A DNA stretch of 64,000 nt from Streptomyces asiaticus (lineage in GTDB: Bacteria; Actinomycetota; Actinomycetes; Streptomycetales; Streptomycetaceae). This document shows positions 1 through 7,689 of this stretch, in pieces. The first letter of the stretch is position 1, and each line of letters starts with the position of its first letter. The stretch is from contig NZ_JAGSHX010000006.1 in assembly GCF_018138715.1 (NCBI RefSeq), forward strand, positions 8,432,001 through 8,496,000. Reading direction: 5' to 3'. The position numbers were made by a program, and so were the translations under genes. The notes beneath the pieces are model-generated. The model was not told the DNA's origin. It worked only from the letters and a program-made list of their open reading frames with translations, and ran no database searches.

Positions 1-491
1 GTGGAGAACAGCGTCCGCGCCGCCACCCGCATCAGCAGGGCGTGCATGGTGTCGCTGATGTCCAGGGTGCGCCCCGGCTCCCAGGAGCCGATCGCGGCGC
101 GGGTGTCATCGGCGACCGCGGCGGTGTAGGCGGCGATCTTCGGGGTGTGGAACGCGGGCTGGATCATCCGCCGCTGGTAGCGGTGGTCCTCGCCCCGGGA
201 GACCGAGAGGCTGTTCCCGAGCAGCTGCCGCGCCTTGTCGAAGACCCCGCCCTTGTCGAACACCCGGGGATTGAGCAGCACCTGACGGACCAGCTCGGGA
301 TGGCAGGCCAGATAGGCGCGGCTGGGCCCCAGTCTGACCTCCACCAGATCGCCGTGGGCGGGCAGGGAGGCCAGGAACTGGAGCGGACGGCGCCAGAGCG
401 CCAGGGTGTGCCCCAGCAGCGGCACCGAGCCGGGCGCGGTGCCGGTGGTCCAGGGGCGCTCCGGCGGTGCGGAGCTCTTCGCGGGAGTCAC
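1..491 (-). CDS. cotB3: Cytochrome P450, CotB3-like (partial, runs off left edge)
   Basis: This is the N-terminal 163 codons of a cytochrome P450; the haem-binding cysteine region lies outside the window. The reading begins with a GTG at 491 preceded by a purine-rich stretch (GGGAACGGGGACCC), 14 bases after the cyclase stop codon. The visible protein has the proline-rich hinge and early helices typical of bacterial class I P450s, including the helix C stretch EDHRYQRRMIQPAF that contacts haem. In the cyclooctatin cluster the gene after the cyclase is cotB3, a P450 known to hydroxylate cyclooctat-9-en-7-ol at C-5. Family is clear from sequence; the CotB3 name rests on its position after cotB1 and cotB2. 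Confidence 0.85.
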   Translation of the reverse strand, partial: MTPAKSSAPPERPWTTGTAPGSVPLLGHTLALWRRPLQFLASLPAHGDLVEVRLGPSRAYLACHPELVRQVLLNPRVFDKGGVFDKARQLLGNSLSVSRGEDHRYQRRMIQPAFHTPKIAAYTAAVADDTRAAIGSWEPGRTLDISDTMHALLMRVAARTLFS

Positions 492-505
492 GGGTCCCCG
501 TTCCC

Positions 506-1429
506 TCACTGGATGCGAGAGTTGACGTCGTTGACGGCCGTCTTGTAGCGCTTGTTGCTGGTGGTCCAGACGAAGTTGCCGTAGATCAGATCGAGGAAGA
601 CGTCCTGCGTCAGCTGGTCGAACGCCTTGATGCACTCGATGTCCTCGATCATGTCATCGAGCCGGGCCTGGAAGAACTCCTTGAACGCCGTCTCATCGCT
701 CACATCGCAGAGCCGGAAACAGTTGGTGATCTGGCCCAGGGAGACCTCGCGGTCATAGGAGTAGAAGTCGTTGACGATGGTGAGTCCGCGGGTGGTCATG
801 CGAGCGGCCAGGCTCGTCTTGGCGTGTTCGGTGAACTCCGGATGCCGGTAGATCGGATACGACATCTTCATCCAGAAGTCGACGCCGATGTCGGTGACCC
901 GGAAACGGAAATACTGCTCCGGGGACGTGGTGCACAGCGCCGCCTTGATGGGCGAGTCGCGGAACATATGGTCACTGGTGACGAAGGCGCGTGCCGCCTC
1001 GTACGCGACCTCCGCGTCCTCGGGGCCGTAGTACTTCTCGCAGATCTTGCGCAGCTGGGGCAGGAAGAGGCCGAAGTCGTGGAGTGCGGGATCCATGTCG
1101 TCCCACACGAAGGTCACGCAGTTCAGGACGCAGACGGCCTTGAACGCCTCCATGTCCTTGATATGACGGGGGCTCTGGGACCACAGCACCACCCCCACAT
1201 AGGAGATCCAGCGCTCATCGGAAACCGATTTGCCGAGCGGGGCCACCGCCGCGTTGCAGTCGTCGATGACCTCGCGCAGTTCGGCGTCGGTCAATTCGAC
1301 CTTGGTGGGCCGGGTGACGACATGGCGGTCGAACATCTCCTGGAAGCGGCGGGTGCACTCCTCCAGGTACGGGCGGACGCTGTTCCGGCTGATGTCCTGG
1401 GCCCCGGCCGTGGAAAGTCCTGTCGTCAT
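506..1429 (-). CDS. cotB2: Cyclooctat-9-en-7-ol synthase CotB2 (class I diterpene cyclase)
   Basis: This 307-residue class I terpene cyclase converts geranylgeranyl diphosphate to the 5-8-5 fused tricycle cyclooctat-9-en-7-ol. The aspartate-rich motif is DDMD at residues 110-113, and the second metal motif is N220/S224/E228 within NDFYSYDRE. R177 (diphosphate sensor), the C-terminal R294-Y295 pair and the aromatic lining F107, F149, W186 and W288 sit at the positions known for CotB2 of Streptomyces melanosporofaciens, and the length is the same. The start ATG overlaps the stop of the GGPP synthase gene by 4 bases, so translation is coupled. Identification is from remembered sequence and residue numbering, with very high certainty for family and high for product. 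Confidence 0.97.
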   Translation of the reverse strand: MTTGLSTAGAQDISRNSVRPYLEECTRRFQEMFDRHVVTRPTKVELTDAELREVIDDCNAAVAPLGKSVSDERWISYVGVVLWSQSPRHIKDMEAFKAVCVLNCVTFVWDDMDPALHDFGLFLPQLRKICEKYYGPEDAEVAYEAARAFVTSDHMFRDSPIKAALCTTSPEQYFRFRVTDIGVDFWMKMSYPIYRHPEFTEHAKTSLAARMTTRGLTIVNDFYSYDREVSLGQITNCFRLCDVSDETAFKEFFQARLDDMIEDIECIKAFDQLTQDVFLDLIYGNFVWTTSNKRYKTAVNDVNSRIQ

Positions 1430-2505
1430 GAGTTCCTCACAGTGGCCATGCGGGCGATCTGCTTCAGCGCGTTGACCGCGTCCGCGGTGAATGGGGCGTC
1501 GTCGAGGGCCCGCAGGGCCTGTGCCCGGCGGTCGTCGATCATCTGCTCGACGGCATCCCGGGCGGTGGTGGCGGCGAAGATCTCCTGAATGGTCGCGGCG
1601 TCCCGCTCGTCAAGCAGCGGATTGCCGATGAGGCTGCGCAGCCGCGCCGCCTGGGCGCTGTCCGAGCCGCGCAGGGCGAGCGCGATCAGGGTGGTGTTCT
1701 TCCCGGCCCGCAGATCGTCCAGCTGGGACTTGCCGGTGGACTCCGGATCGCCGTACACGCCCAGCAGATCGTCGCGGAGCTGGAACGCCTCGCCGAGCGG
1801 CAGGGCGTAGGCGGTGAACGCCTCCATGGCCTCCGGGCCGGCGCCCGCGATGGCGGCTCCGACGTGCAGCGGACGCTCGATGGTGTACTTGGCGGTCTTG
1901 TACCGGTTGACCGTGAGGGTGGCCTCGACGTCGTCCGTCAGCTCCCCGGTGGCCTGCAGATCGAGGTACTGGCCCAGCATCACCTCGGTGCGCATCTCCG
2001 ACAGCAGCGGCAGCACGGCGTCGAACTGGACGGGCGTCAGACCGGCGGCGTGCAGGAGCTCGTCCGACCAGGTGAGGGCGAGGTCGCCGAGCAGCACCGC
2101 CCCGCTGACCCCGAACCGCTCGATCTGCTCGGGCCTGCGGTCGGTGGCACACAGCGCGGCCAGGGTGCGATGGATGGTCGGCCGGCCGCGACGGGTGTCG
2201 CTGTCGTCCATGACGTCGTCGTGGATCAGCGCGAACGCATGGAACATCTCCAGGCAGGCGGCCACCCGGAACACCGGGGCGGTGTCCTCGCCACCGCCGA
2301 CGGCCTGCCAGCCGGTGACACACAACAGCGGTCGTATGCGTTTTCCGCCGGACAGGAAATCCTTGAGCAGCCCGGAGAGATACGGCAGATGGTGTTGCGG
2401 GGTGGTGTGGGCCTTGGCCGTCAGGAAATCTTCGAGTACGACGTCCACCGACTCACGGACGGTATCCGCATCCAAGCGGCCGGGGCTGAGCGTGGGTGTG
2501 GTCAT
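1426..2505 (-). CDS. cotB1: Geranylgeranyl diphosphate synthase CotB1
   Basis: This 359-residue all-trans polyprenyl synthase supplies GGPP to the cyclase encoded downstream. The first aspartate-rich motif DDVMDD is near residues 96-101, with GGKRIRPLL just before it (53-61). The second motif, DDLLGVYGD, is near 245-253. The ATG at 2505 was chosen because GGAGGAG lies 8 bases upstream and it removes a 52-residue extension unlike the family. It is the first gene of the minus-strand cot operon and overlaps cotB2 by ATGA. Chain length (C20) is inferred from the cluster context and not read from the protein. Confidence 0.93.
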   Translation of the reverse strand: MTTPTLSPGRLDADTVRESVDVVLEDFLTAKAHTTPQHHLPYLSGLLKDFLSGGKRIRPLLCVTGWQAVGGGEDTAPVFRVAACLEMFHAFALIHDDVMDDSDTRRGRPTIHRTLAALCATDRRPEQIERFGVSGAVLLGDLALTWSDELLHAAGLTPVQFDAVLPLLSEMRTEVMLGQYLDLQATGELTDDVEATLTVNRYKTAKYTIERPLHVGAAIAGAGPEAMEAFTAYALPLGEAFQLRDDLLGVYGDPESTGKSQLDDLRAGKNTTLIALALRGSDSAQAARLRSLIGNPLLDERDAATIQEIFAATTARDAVEQMIDDRRAQALRALDDAPFTADAVNALKQIARMATVRNS

Positions 2506-3085
2506 GCGACTGACTCCTCCACGTCGAAATGTCGAAATCCGTTGATTAAGGAGAAGAAAACAGGCACGCGGAAACCCTTGCTTTGTATGGAAAAAGATGG
2601 ATTGCCGTCCGTGCCCTGTACGGCACCATGAAGGCAGGCGCGAGACACGACCGCCGCCCATGGTCGATATGTCGAACGCCCGTGACAGGCGCGAAGATCA
2701 GACGGTCAGGGAATCGTGCGGTCGGCGCGGAGTAGTCATTTCCGCGCGTGGAATCCGGGCCGGGCCGCAAAGGGGCCACGGCCGGTGCGACACCCGCGTG
2801 GACATCATCGGTTCGATGGATGCCAGGTGCGCGCGGGCACACTCATTTACGCCCATTTATTCCCCCTGAGTGCCGCCGGTCCCCCCACTCGGACATGAGC
2901 AGTCTAGACGCAAGATCGACGGATTCGGAAGCCCGTTCTGGTATCGCGCCTATCACTTGACGGCCGAAGGGGGCGGGGTGCTGTCGCCGTGCCCCGAGCG
3001 GTCCGAAACCGGGCAACTCGCCCCGTACGCGCGGAGTATCAGGGGAATAAGCGGCGGCGCAATATGGGCCCGGAGTGTTCGTTGA

Positions 3086-3133
3086 AGGCTGAACAGGAAC
3101 CAGGCTGAACAGGAACCAGGCTGAACAGGAACC
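3086..3133. repeat. Three perfect tandem copies of a 16-base unit
   Basis: AGGCTGAACAGGAACC occurs three times head to tail (3086-3101, 3102-3117, 3118-3133) with no mismatch. It lies in non-coding DNA 26 bases from the dha terminator. It may be slippage or a cluster of binding sites; nothing else here decides. Confidence 0.9.
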
Positions 3134-3158
3134 GGGCGGAAGGGGACCCGGACGGAAG

Positions 3159-3186
3159 GGGGCCCCGCCGTCACCGGCGGGGCCCC
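3159..3186 (-). terminator. Hairpin terminator after dhaM
   Basis: A perfect 12-base-pair stem (arms 3159-3170 and 3175-3186, loop TCAC) lies 22 bases beyond the dhaM stop codon. It is almost pure GC with no U-tract, which is usual for Streptomyces terminators. Confidence 0.75.
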
Positions 3187-3207
3187 GTCCCATAGCGTGC
3201 GGCGGTA

Positions 3208-3618
3208 TCAGACCTTGCGGTAGTCGTACGCCTCCGAGGCCGCCTGGAGCACCGCCTCCACATCCGCCCCGGTGGAGGCGGTGACGAGCGCCGCGACCGC
3301 GCCCTCCACGAGCGGCGCGTCCACCAATCGGGTGCCGTCGGGCAGTTCGTCGCCCTCGGCCAGCAGCGCCTTGACGGACAGGACCGCGCTGCCCAGGTCC
3401 ACCAGGACCGCCACTCCGGCGCCCCGGTCGACCGCCTGGGCCGCCTCCGCTATCAGCTCCGGGCTGGTGCCGAAGCCGCCGTCCGCGGTGCCGCCCGCGG
3501 CGCGGACCGGTGCCGTGCCGCCGCCGGACAGCGCCTTCGCCAGCTCGGCGACGGAGTCCGCCACCGCCGCGCTGTGCGACACCAGGACTATGCCGACCTT
3601 CCCGCTCTCGTCGGTCAT
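3208..3618 (-). CDS. dhaM: Dihydroxyacetone kinase phosphotransfer subunit DhaM
   Basis: This 136-residue EIIA-mannose-like protein passes phosphate from the PTS to DhaL in the PEP-dependent dihydroxyacetone kinase. The family active-site histidine is H15 in GIVLVSHS, and the LVDLGS segment is the typical later strand. It is the short single-domain form, without the HPr and EI domains fused in Escherichia coli DhaM, so it must take phosphate from a separate HPr. It is the last gene of dhaK-dhaL-dhaM and its ATG overlaps the dhaL stop by 4 bases. Confidence 0.93.
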   Translation of the reverse strand: MTDESGKVGIVLVSHSAAVADSVAELAKALSGGGTAPVRAAGGTADGGFGTSPELIAEAAQAVDRGAGVAVLVDLGSAVLSVKALLAEGDELPDGTRLVDAPLVEGAVAALVTASTGADVEAVLQAASEAYDYRKV

Positions 3619-4250
3619 CGGGCCGCCTCCGCCAGTGCGCCGACGATCAGCGCCGACGAGGTGGCGCCCGGGTCCTGGTGGCCCACGCTGCGCTCACCCA
3701 GATAGCTGGCCCTGCCCTTGCGGGCCAGCATCGGCACGGTGGCCAGCGCCCCCTTCTCGGCGGCCTCGCCCGCGGCCGCGAACGACCCGGTGCCCCCGCC
3801 CAGCGCCTCGACGGCGGGGAGCAGCGCGTCCAGCATCGTCTTGTCGCCGGCCGCGGCGCCGCCGAGCTGCGCCACCGCGTCCACCCCGGCCCGCAGCGCG
3901 TCCGCCAGCTGCTGCGGGGTGATCTGCTCGGCGTCGCCGAGCGCCTTGCCGGCGCGCCGCAGCAGCGTCCCGTACAGCGGTCCTGAGGCGCCGCCCACCT
4001 TGGAGATCAGCTGGCGCCCGGCCAGGATGAGGGCGGCCCCGGGGGAGCCCGGGGGCTCCTTCTCCAGCGCCTCGGTCACGGCGGCGAAGCCGCGCTGCAT
4101 ATTGGTGCCGTGGTCGGCGTCGCCGATCGCGGAGTCCAGGTCGGTGAGACGGGCCGCCTCACGGCCCACGGACGTGGCCGCGGCGGTGAGCCATCGGAGG
4201 AAGAAAGGGGTGTCGAGCACGTCGTCGACGGCGGGTTCACTGCTGGACAC
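3615..4250 (-). CDS. dhaL: Dihydroxyacetone kinase ADP-binding subunit DhaL
   Basis: This 211-residue protein holds a tightly bound ADP that is phosphorylated by DhaM and donates phosphate to dihydroxyacetone bound to DhaK. The nucleotide/Mg motif GDADHG is at residues 43-48 and is followed by the family's GxxMQRGF helix. The GTG at 4250 was preferred because GAGGAGG precedes it, the length matches the family (about 210), and the longer reading adds 45 unrelated residues. It overlaps dhaM by ATGA and sits 59 bases after dhaK. Confidence 0.93.
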   Translation of the reverse strand: MSSSEPAVDDVLDTPFFLRWLTAAATSVGREAARLTDLDSAIGDADHGTNMQRGFAAVTEALEKEPPGSPGAALILAGRQLISKVGGASGPLYGTLLRRAGKALGDAEQITPQQLADALRAGVDAVAQLGGAAAGDKTMLDALLPAVEALGGGTGSFAAAGEAAEKGALATVPMLARKGRASYLGERSVGHQDPGATSSALIVGALAEAAR

Positions 4251-4309
4251 AGACGCCTCCTCGGGGTGTAGCCAACGGCGACAGCGTACGTATCGGGGGC
4301 CGGCCGGCC

Positions 4310-5302
4310 TCAGGCGCCCCAGCGCAGCCCGGCGGTCCGCACGGGCGCGTCCCACAGCCGCAGGAGGTCCTCGTCGACCTGGCACAGCGTGATCGAGGCG
4401 CCCGCCATGTCGAGTGATGTGACGTAGTTGCCGACGAGCGTACGCGCCACCGCCACCCGGCGCTCGCCGAGCGCCCGGTGCACCTCGGCGGCGAAGCCGT
4501 ACAGCTCCAGCTGCGGGGTCGCCCCCATGCCGTTGACGAGCAGCAGCACCGGGCTGTCCGGGCGCAGGTCCTCGACCACCACCTCCACCGCGTAGTCGGC
4601 GATCTCGCGGGAGGTCATCATCGCCCGCCGCTCACGCCCCGGCTCGCCGTGGATGCCCACGCCCAACTCCAGCTCCCCGGCGGGCAGATCGAAGGTGGGG
4701 CCGCCCTTGGCCGGGGTGGAGCAGGCGCTGAGCGCGACGCCGAAGCTCCGCGAGAGCTCGTTCACCCGCCGGGCGATCGACTCCACCCGCTCCAGCGGCG
4801 CGCCCTCGTCGGCCGCCGCGCCCGCGATCTTCTCCACGAACAGGGTGGCGCCGGTGCCGCGCCGGCCCGCCGTGTAGAGGCTGTCGGTGACCGCCGCGTC
4901 GTCGTTGACCAGGACCTTGGCGACCTGGATGCCCTCGTCCTCGGCGAGCTCGGCGGCCATGTCGAAGTTGAGTACGTCACCCGTGTAGTTCTTGACGATG
5001 AACAGCACGCCCTTGCCGCTGTCCACCGCGGCCGCCGCGCGCACCATCTGATCCGGCACGGGGGAGGTGAACACCTCGCCGGGGCAGGCGGCGTCGAGCA
5101 TGCCGGGACCCACGAAACCGCCGTGCAGCGGTTCGTGCCCCGAGCCGCCGCCGGAGACCAGTCCCACCTTGTCCTCGACCGGCGCGTCCCGCCGGACGAT
5201 CACCCGGTTGTCGACGTCGACGATCAGCTCGGGGTGGCAGGCGGCCAGTCCGCGCAGCGCGTCGGGGACCACGGTCTCGGGGACGTTGATGAGCATTTTC
5301 AT
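4310..5302 (-). CDS. dhaK: Dihydroxyacetone kinase substrate-binding subunit DhaK
   Basis: This 330-residue subunit binds dihydroxyacetone as a covalent hemiaminal. The glycine-rich SGGGSGHEP is at 50-58 and the covalent histidine is H218 in GVGIHGEPG, the same number as in the Escherichia coli enzyme. The ATG at 5302 has GGAGGACGG about 10 bases upstream; a second ATG two codons later is also possible. It is the first gene of the minus-strand dha operon, divergent from the membrane-protein gene at 5444. Confidence 0.95.
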   Translation of the reverse strand: MKMLINVPETVVPDALRGLAACHPELIVDVDNRVIVRRDAPVEDKVGLVSGGGSGHEPLHGGFVGPGMLDAACPGEVFTSPVPDQMVRAAAAVDSGKGVLFIVKNYTGDVLNFDMAAELAEDEGIQVAKVLVNDDAAVTDSLYTAGRRGTGATLFVEKIAGAAADEGAPLERVESIARRVNELSRSFGVALSACSTPAKGGPTFDLPAGELELGVGIHGEPGRERRAMMTSREIADYAVEVVVEDLRPDSPVLLLVNGMGATPQLELYGFAAEVHRALGERRVAVARTLVGNYVTSLDMAGASITLCQVDEDLLRLWDAPVRTAGLRWGA

Positions 5303-5443
5303 AGGTGTGTCCGTCCTCCGCCGGATGGGGGTGTGCACCGCTGCAACAGCGTACGGATCCGCCGCGTCCCTGGCACCCCTTGGACACTGAGCCGAACGGC
5401 CCAATAGGACGAAAAAGGTACATAGTCATCATATGGTGCGCGC

Positions 5444-7552
5444 ATGGAGAATACTGCCGCACCGGCGGCCGCCGTCCTGCCCCCGCGCCCCCAGCCCCGC
5501 CCGCCGCAGCGGTACCGTCGTCCGGCCCCCTGGCTCGGCCTGGTCGCCATCGGATACGCCGTGGTCCAGCTCACCATGGTGATCCCGCACACCGGCCACG
5601 CGCTGGGCTGGGACGAGTCCGTGTATGTCTCCCAGGTCGATCCGCGCACCCCGCCCGCGTACTTCAGCGCACCCCGCTCGCGCGGCGTCAGTCTCCTGGT
5701 CGCGCCCCTCGTCTCCGCCACCGACTCCATTCCGGCGCTGCGGATCCTGCTGATGCTGCTGTCCGCGGGCGCGCTCTACGGCGCCTTCCGGGTCTGGACC
5801 CGGCTGCTGCCCGCGCCCCAGGTGGCCCTGGCCGCGCTGCTGTTCTCCGGGCTGTGGATCACCCAGATCAGCGGGCCGGCGGTGATGCCCAACCTCTGGG
5901 TGGCGATCGGCGCCGTCGCCGCCGTCGGCTGGTTCCTCCGGGTCCCGGACGAACCGAACGCCCGCTGGTGGCTGGCCGCCGTCCTCGCGGGCGTCACCCT
6001 GGTGCGCACCCCCGACGGGGGATGGCTCGCCCTGCCGCTGCTGATCGGCGCGATCGGGGTGCGCACCTGGCGACCCGCCCTGCTTCCGCTGATCGGCGGA
6101 GCGCTGCTCGGCGCCGCCCAGTGGATCGGGGAGGCGTACGACCGCTTCGGCGGCATCGGGGAGCGGCTGAACGTCTCCAGTGACGTCGAGGGCGGCATGG
6201 GCCTCCACTTCAGCGTCGGCGCCGCGCTGCGCAGCCTCAACGGACCCCAGCTGTGCCGCCCCTGCGAGGTGCCGCTGCGCCACCCGGAGCTGACCGTGTG
6301 GTGGCTGGCGCTTCCCGTGCTGACCCTCCTCGCGGTGCACACCGCCCTGCGCGACCGGCAGGAGTCGCGCCGGGTGCGGGTGGGTCTCGGCCGCCCGGCC
6401 GTCCGGCCCCCCGCCGTACCGCTCACCGTGCTGCCCATCGCCTGCGCGGCCACCCTCGCCCTGCCGTATCTGCTGCTCATCGGCTACTCCGCACCGCGCT
6501 TCCTGATGCCCTCGTACGCGCTGCTCGCGCTGCCGATCGCCGGGCTGGTGTTCCGCTCCGTGCGGGCCGCGCGGTCGCCGCAGCACCTGGCGGTCGCCCT
6601 CGGGGTGATCATCACGCTCCATCTGGCGAGCCAGTTCGTCATCCTCAACCACACCGTCAGGCAGTCCGACGCCACCACCGGCCGCTATCGCACCGCCGCG
6701 AAGGGGCTCCAGGGGCTCGGGCTGCGGCCGCCCTGCCTGGTGACCGGCGACCGCGCCCTGCCCGTCGCGTACCACGCGGGCTGCTCCTCCGCCCAGACCA
6801 GCGGGAACAACCGGTCCATCACCCTGCCCTCGCTGCTGCGCCGCGCCGCCCGGGAGCCGACCGCGCTGCTGCTGCGGCGCGGCCGGGCCCGGCCACCGGC
6901 CTACGCCCGCACCTGGGTCGCCTATCCGCTGCCGGGCACCGAGTGGAACGCGTATCTGCCCCCGGACCAGGCGCGGGAGTGGGAAGCCCGGAAATCCCGA
7001 CAGGAGACGTCCGGAAACGGTCCGAGCATGGGCGCCATGACGATGTCCTACCCGACCACCAGCTGGGCCGGATTCGCGGCGGCCGAGCCCGCCTTCGCCG
7101 ACTACGCCCAGGACCGCTTCCGGCGCTACCGCCACCATGTGCTGGCCACCCTGCGCCAGGACGGCTCCCCGCGCGTGACCCCGCTCGAAGTGAACTTCCT
7201 CTCCGGCGAGTTGTGGCTGGGCATGATGCCGGAGTCGCGCAAGGCGCTGGACCTGCGCCGTGACCCCCGGTTCTCGGTGCAGGCCAACCCCGGCCCCGGT
7301 GAGGACCTGACCGAGGGCGACGTCCGGGTGAGCGGCCGGGCGGTCGAGGTGACCGACCCCGGGACGCTCGCCCGTTTCGCCGAGGAGGTCCACCCGCCCG
7401 AGCCCTTCCACCTCTTCCGGGCCGAGGTGACCGAGGTGGTGCACACCGCCCTGGAGGACGGGCGGATGGTGCTGCGCACCTGGCGCCCGGGCCGGCCGGT
7501 ACGGGCCGTACGGCCGGGCGGCGACGACACCCCGCCCCGGGTGGAGGGCTGA
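5444..7552 (+). CDS. Polytopic membrane protein fused to a PNPOx-like flavin domain
   Basis: The 702-residue frame has two unrelated halves. Residues about 30-430 are hydrophobic with roughly 8-10 membrane segments, and GWDESVY between the first two resembles the acidic loop of GT-C glycosyltransferases. From about residue 534 (MSYPTTSWAGF) comes a complete pyridoxamine-5'-phosphate-oxidase-like fold of about 165 residues, with RYRHHVLATLRQDGSPRV and LWLGMM typical of small F420/flavin-binding PNPOx proteins. In-frame ATGs at 7028, 7037 and 7043, with AGGAGA some 25 bases upstream of the first, leave room for separate translation of the second half. No stop codon separates the two. Substrate of either half is unknown. 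Confidence 0.75.
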   Translation: MENTAAPAAAVLPPRPQPRPPQRYRRPAPWLGLVAIGYAVVQLTMVIPHTGHALGWDESVYVSQVDPRTPPAYFSAPRSRGVSLLVAPLVSATDSIPALRILLMLLSAGALYGAFRVWTRLLPAPQVALAALLFSGLWITQISGPAVMPNLWVAIGAVAAVGWFLRVPDEPNARWWLAAVLAGVTLVRTPDGGWLALPLLIGAIGVRTWRPALLPLIGGALLGAAQWIGEAYDRFGGIGERLNVSSDVEGGMGLHFSVGAALRSLNGPQLCRPCEVPLRHPELTVWWLALPVLTLLAVHTALRDRQESRRVRVGLGRPAVRPPAVPLTVLPIACAATLALPYLLLIGYSAPRFLMPSYALLALPIAGLVFRSVRAARSPQHLAVALGVIITLHLASQFVILNHTVRQSDATTGRYRTAAKGLQGLGLRPPCLVTGDRALPVAYHAGCSSAQTSGNNRSITLPSLLRRAAREPTALLLRRGRARPPAYARTWVAYPLPGTEWNAYLPPDQAREWEARKSRQETSGNGPSMGAMTMSYPTTSWAGFAAAEPAFADYAQDRFRRYRHHVLATLRQDGSPRVTPLEVNFLSGELWLGMMPESRKALDLRRDPRFSVQANPGPGEDLTEGDVRVSGRAVEVTDPGTLARFAEEVHPPEPFHLFRAEVTEVVHTALEDGRMVLRTWRPGRPVRAVRPGGDDTPPRVEG

Positions 7553-7607
7553 GACCTGAGGCCGTGGACCGGTCCGACCGGCCCGGTCCACGGCCCTTCC
7601 GTATTGT

Positions 7608-7621
7608 TGGAACACGTTCTA
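7608..7621. promoter_or_regulatory. KstR-type operator upstream of the acyl-CoA dehydrogenase
   Basis: TGGAACACGTTCTA fits the known KstR consensus TnnAACnnGTTnnA at every fixed position. It lies 69-82 bases upstream of the GTG at 7690. KstR is the TetR-type repressor of cholesterol catabolism in actinobacteria; use of the site here is inferred. Confidence 0.7.
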
Positions 7622-7689
7622 CCGTGCCCCTCGATCCCAGGACGCTCCCAGCCGGCCGTCATGGCGCACGCGAGACTCCAGGAGGGGCC

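Larger units (their letters stand above)
2506..3207. other. Intergenic region upstream of the cot operon
   Basis: These 702 bases contain no gene I can support. The stretch from about 2535 to 2605, just upstream of cotB1, is unusually AT-rich for this genome and probably holds the cot promoter and leader, but no clear -35/-10 pair could be fixed. The far side contains a triple 16-base repeat (3086-3133) and the dha terminator (3159-3186). Open frames here read as proline/arginine-rich nonsense. Confidence 0.6.

Noticed and set aside
42..548. Plus-strand frames at the left edge
   Set aside because: They lie opposite the P450 gene and show no domain.
3086..3133. Possible CRISPR array
   Set aside because: Head-to-tail 16-base copies without spacers; no cas genes in the window.
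2843..3193. Small frames in the cot-dha spacer
   Set aside because: Proline- and serine-rich, without ribosome sites, partly made of the 16-base repeat.
5429..7615. Minus-strand frame of 728 codons opposite the membrane-PNPOx gene
   Set aside because: No recognisable domain; composition typical of antisense in high-GC DNA.
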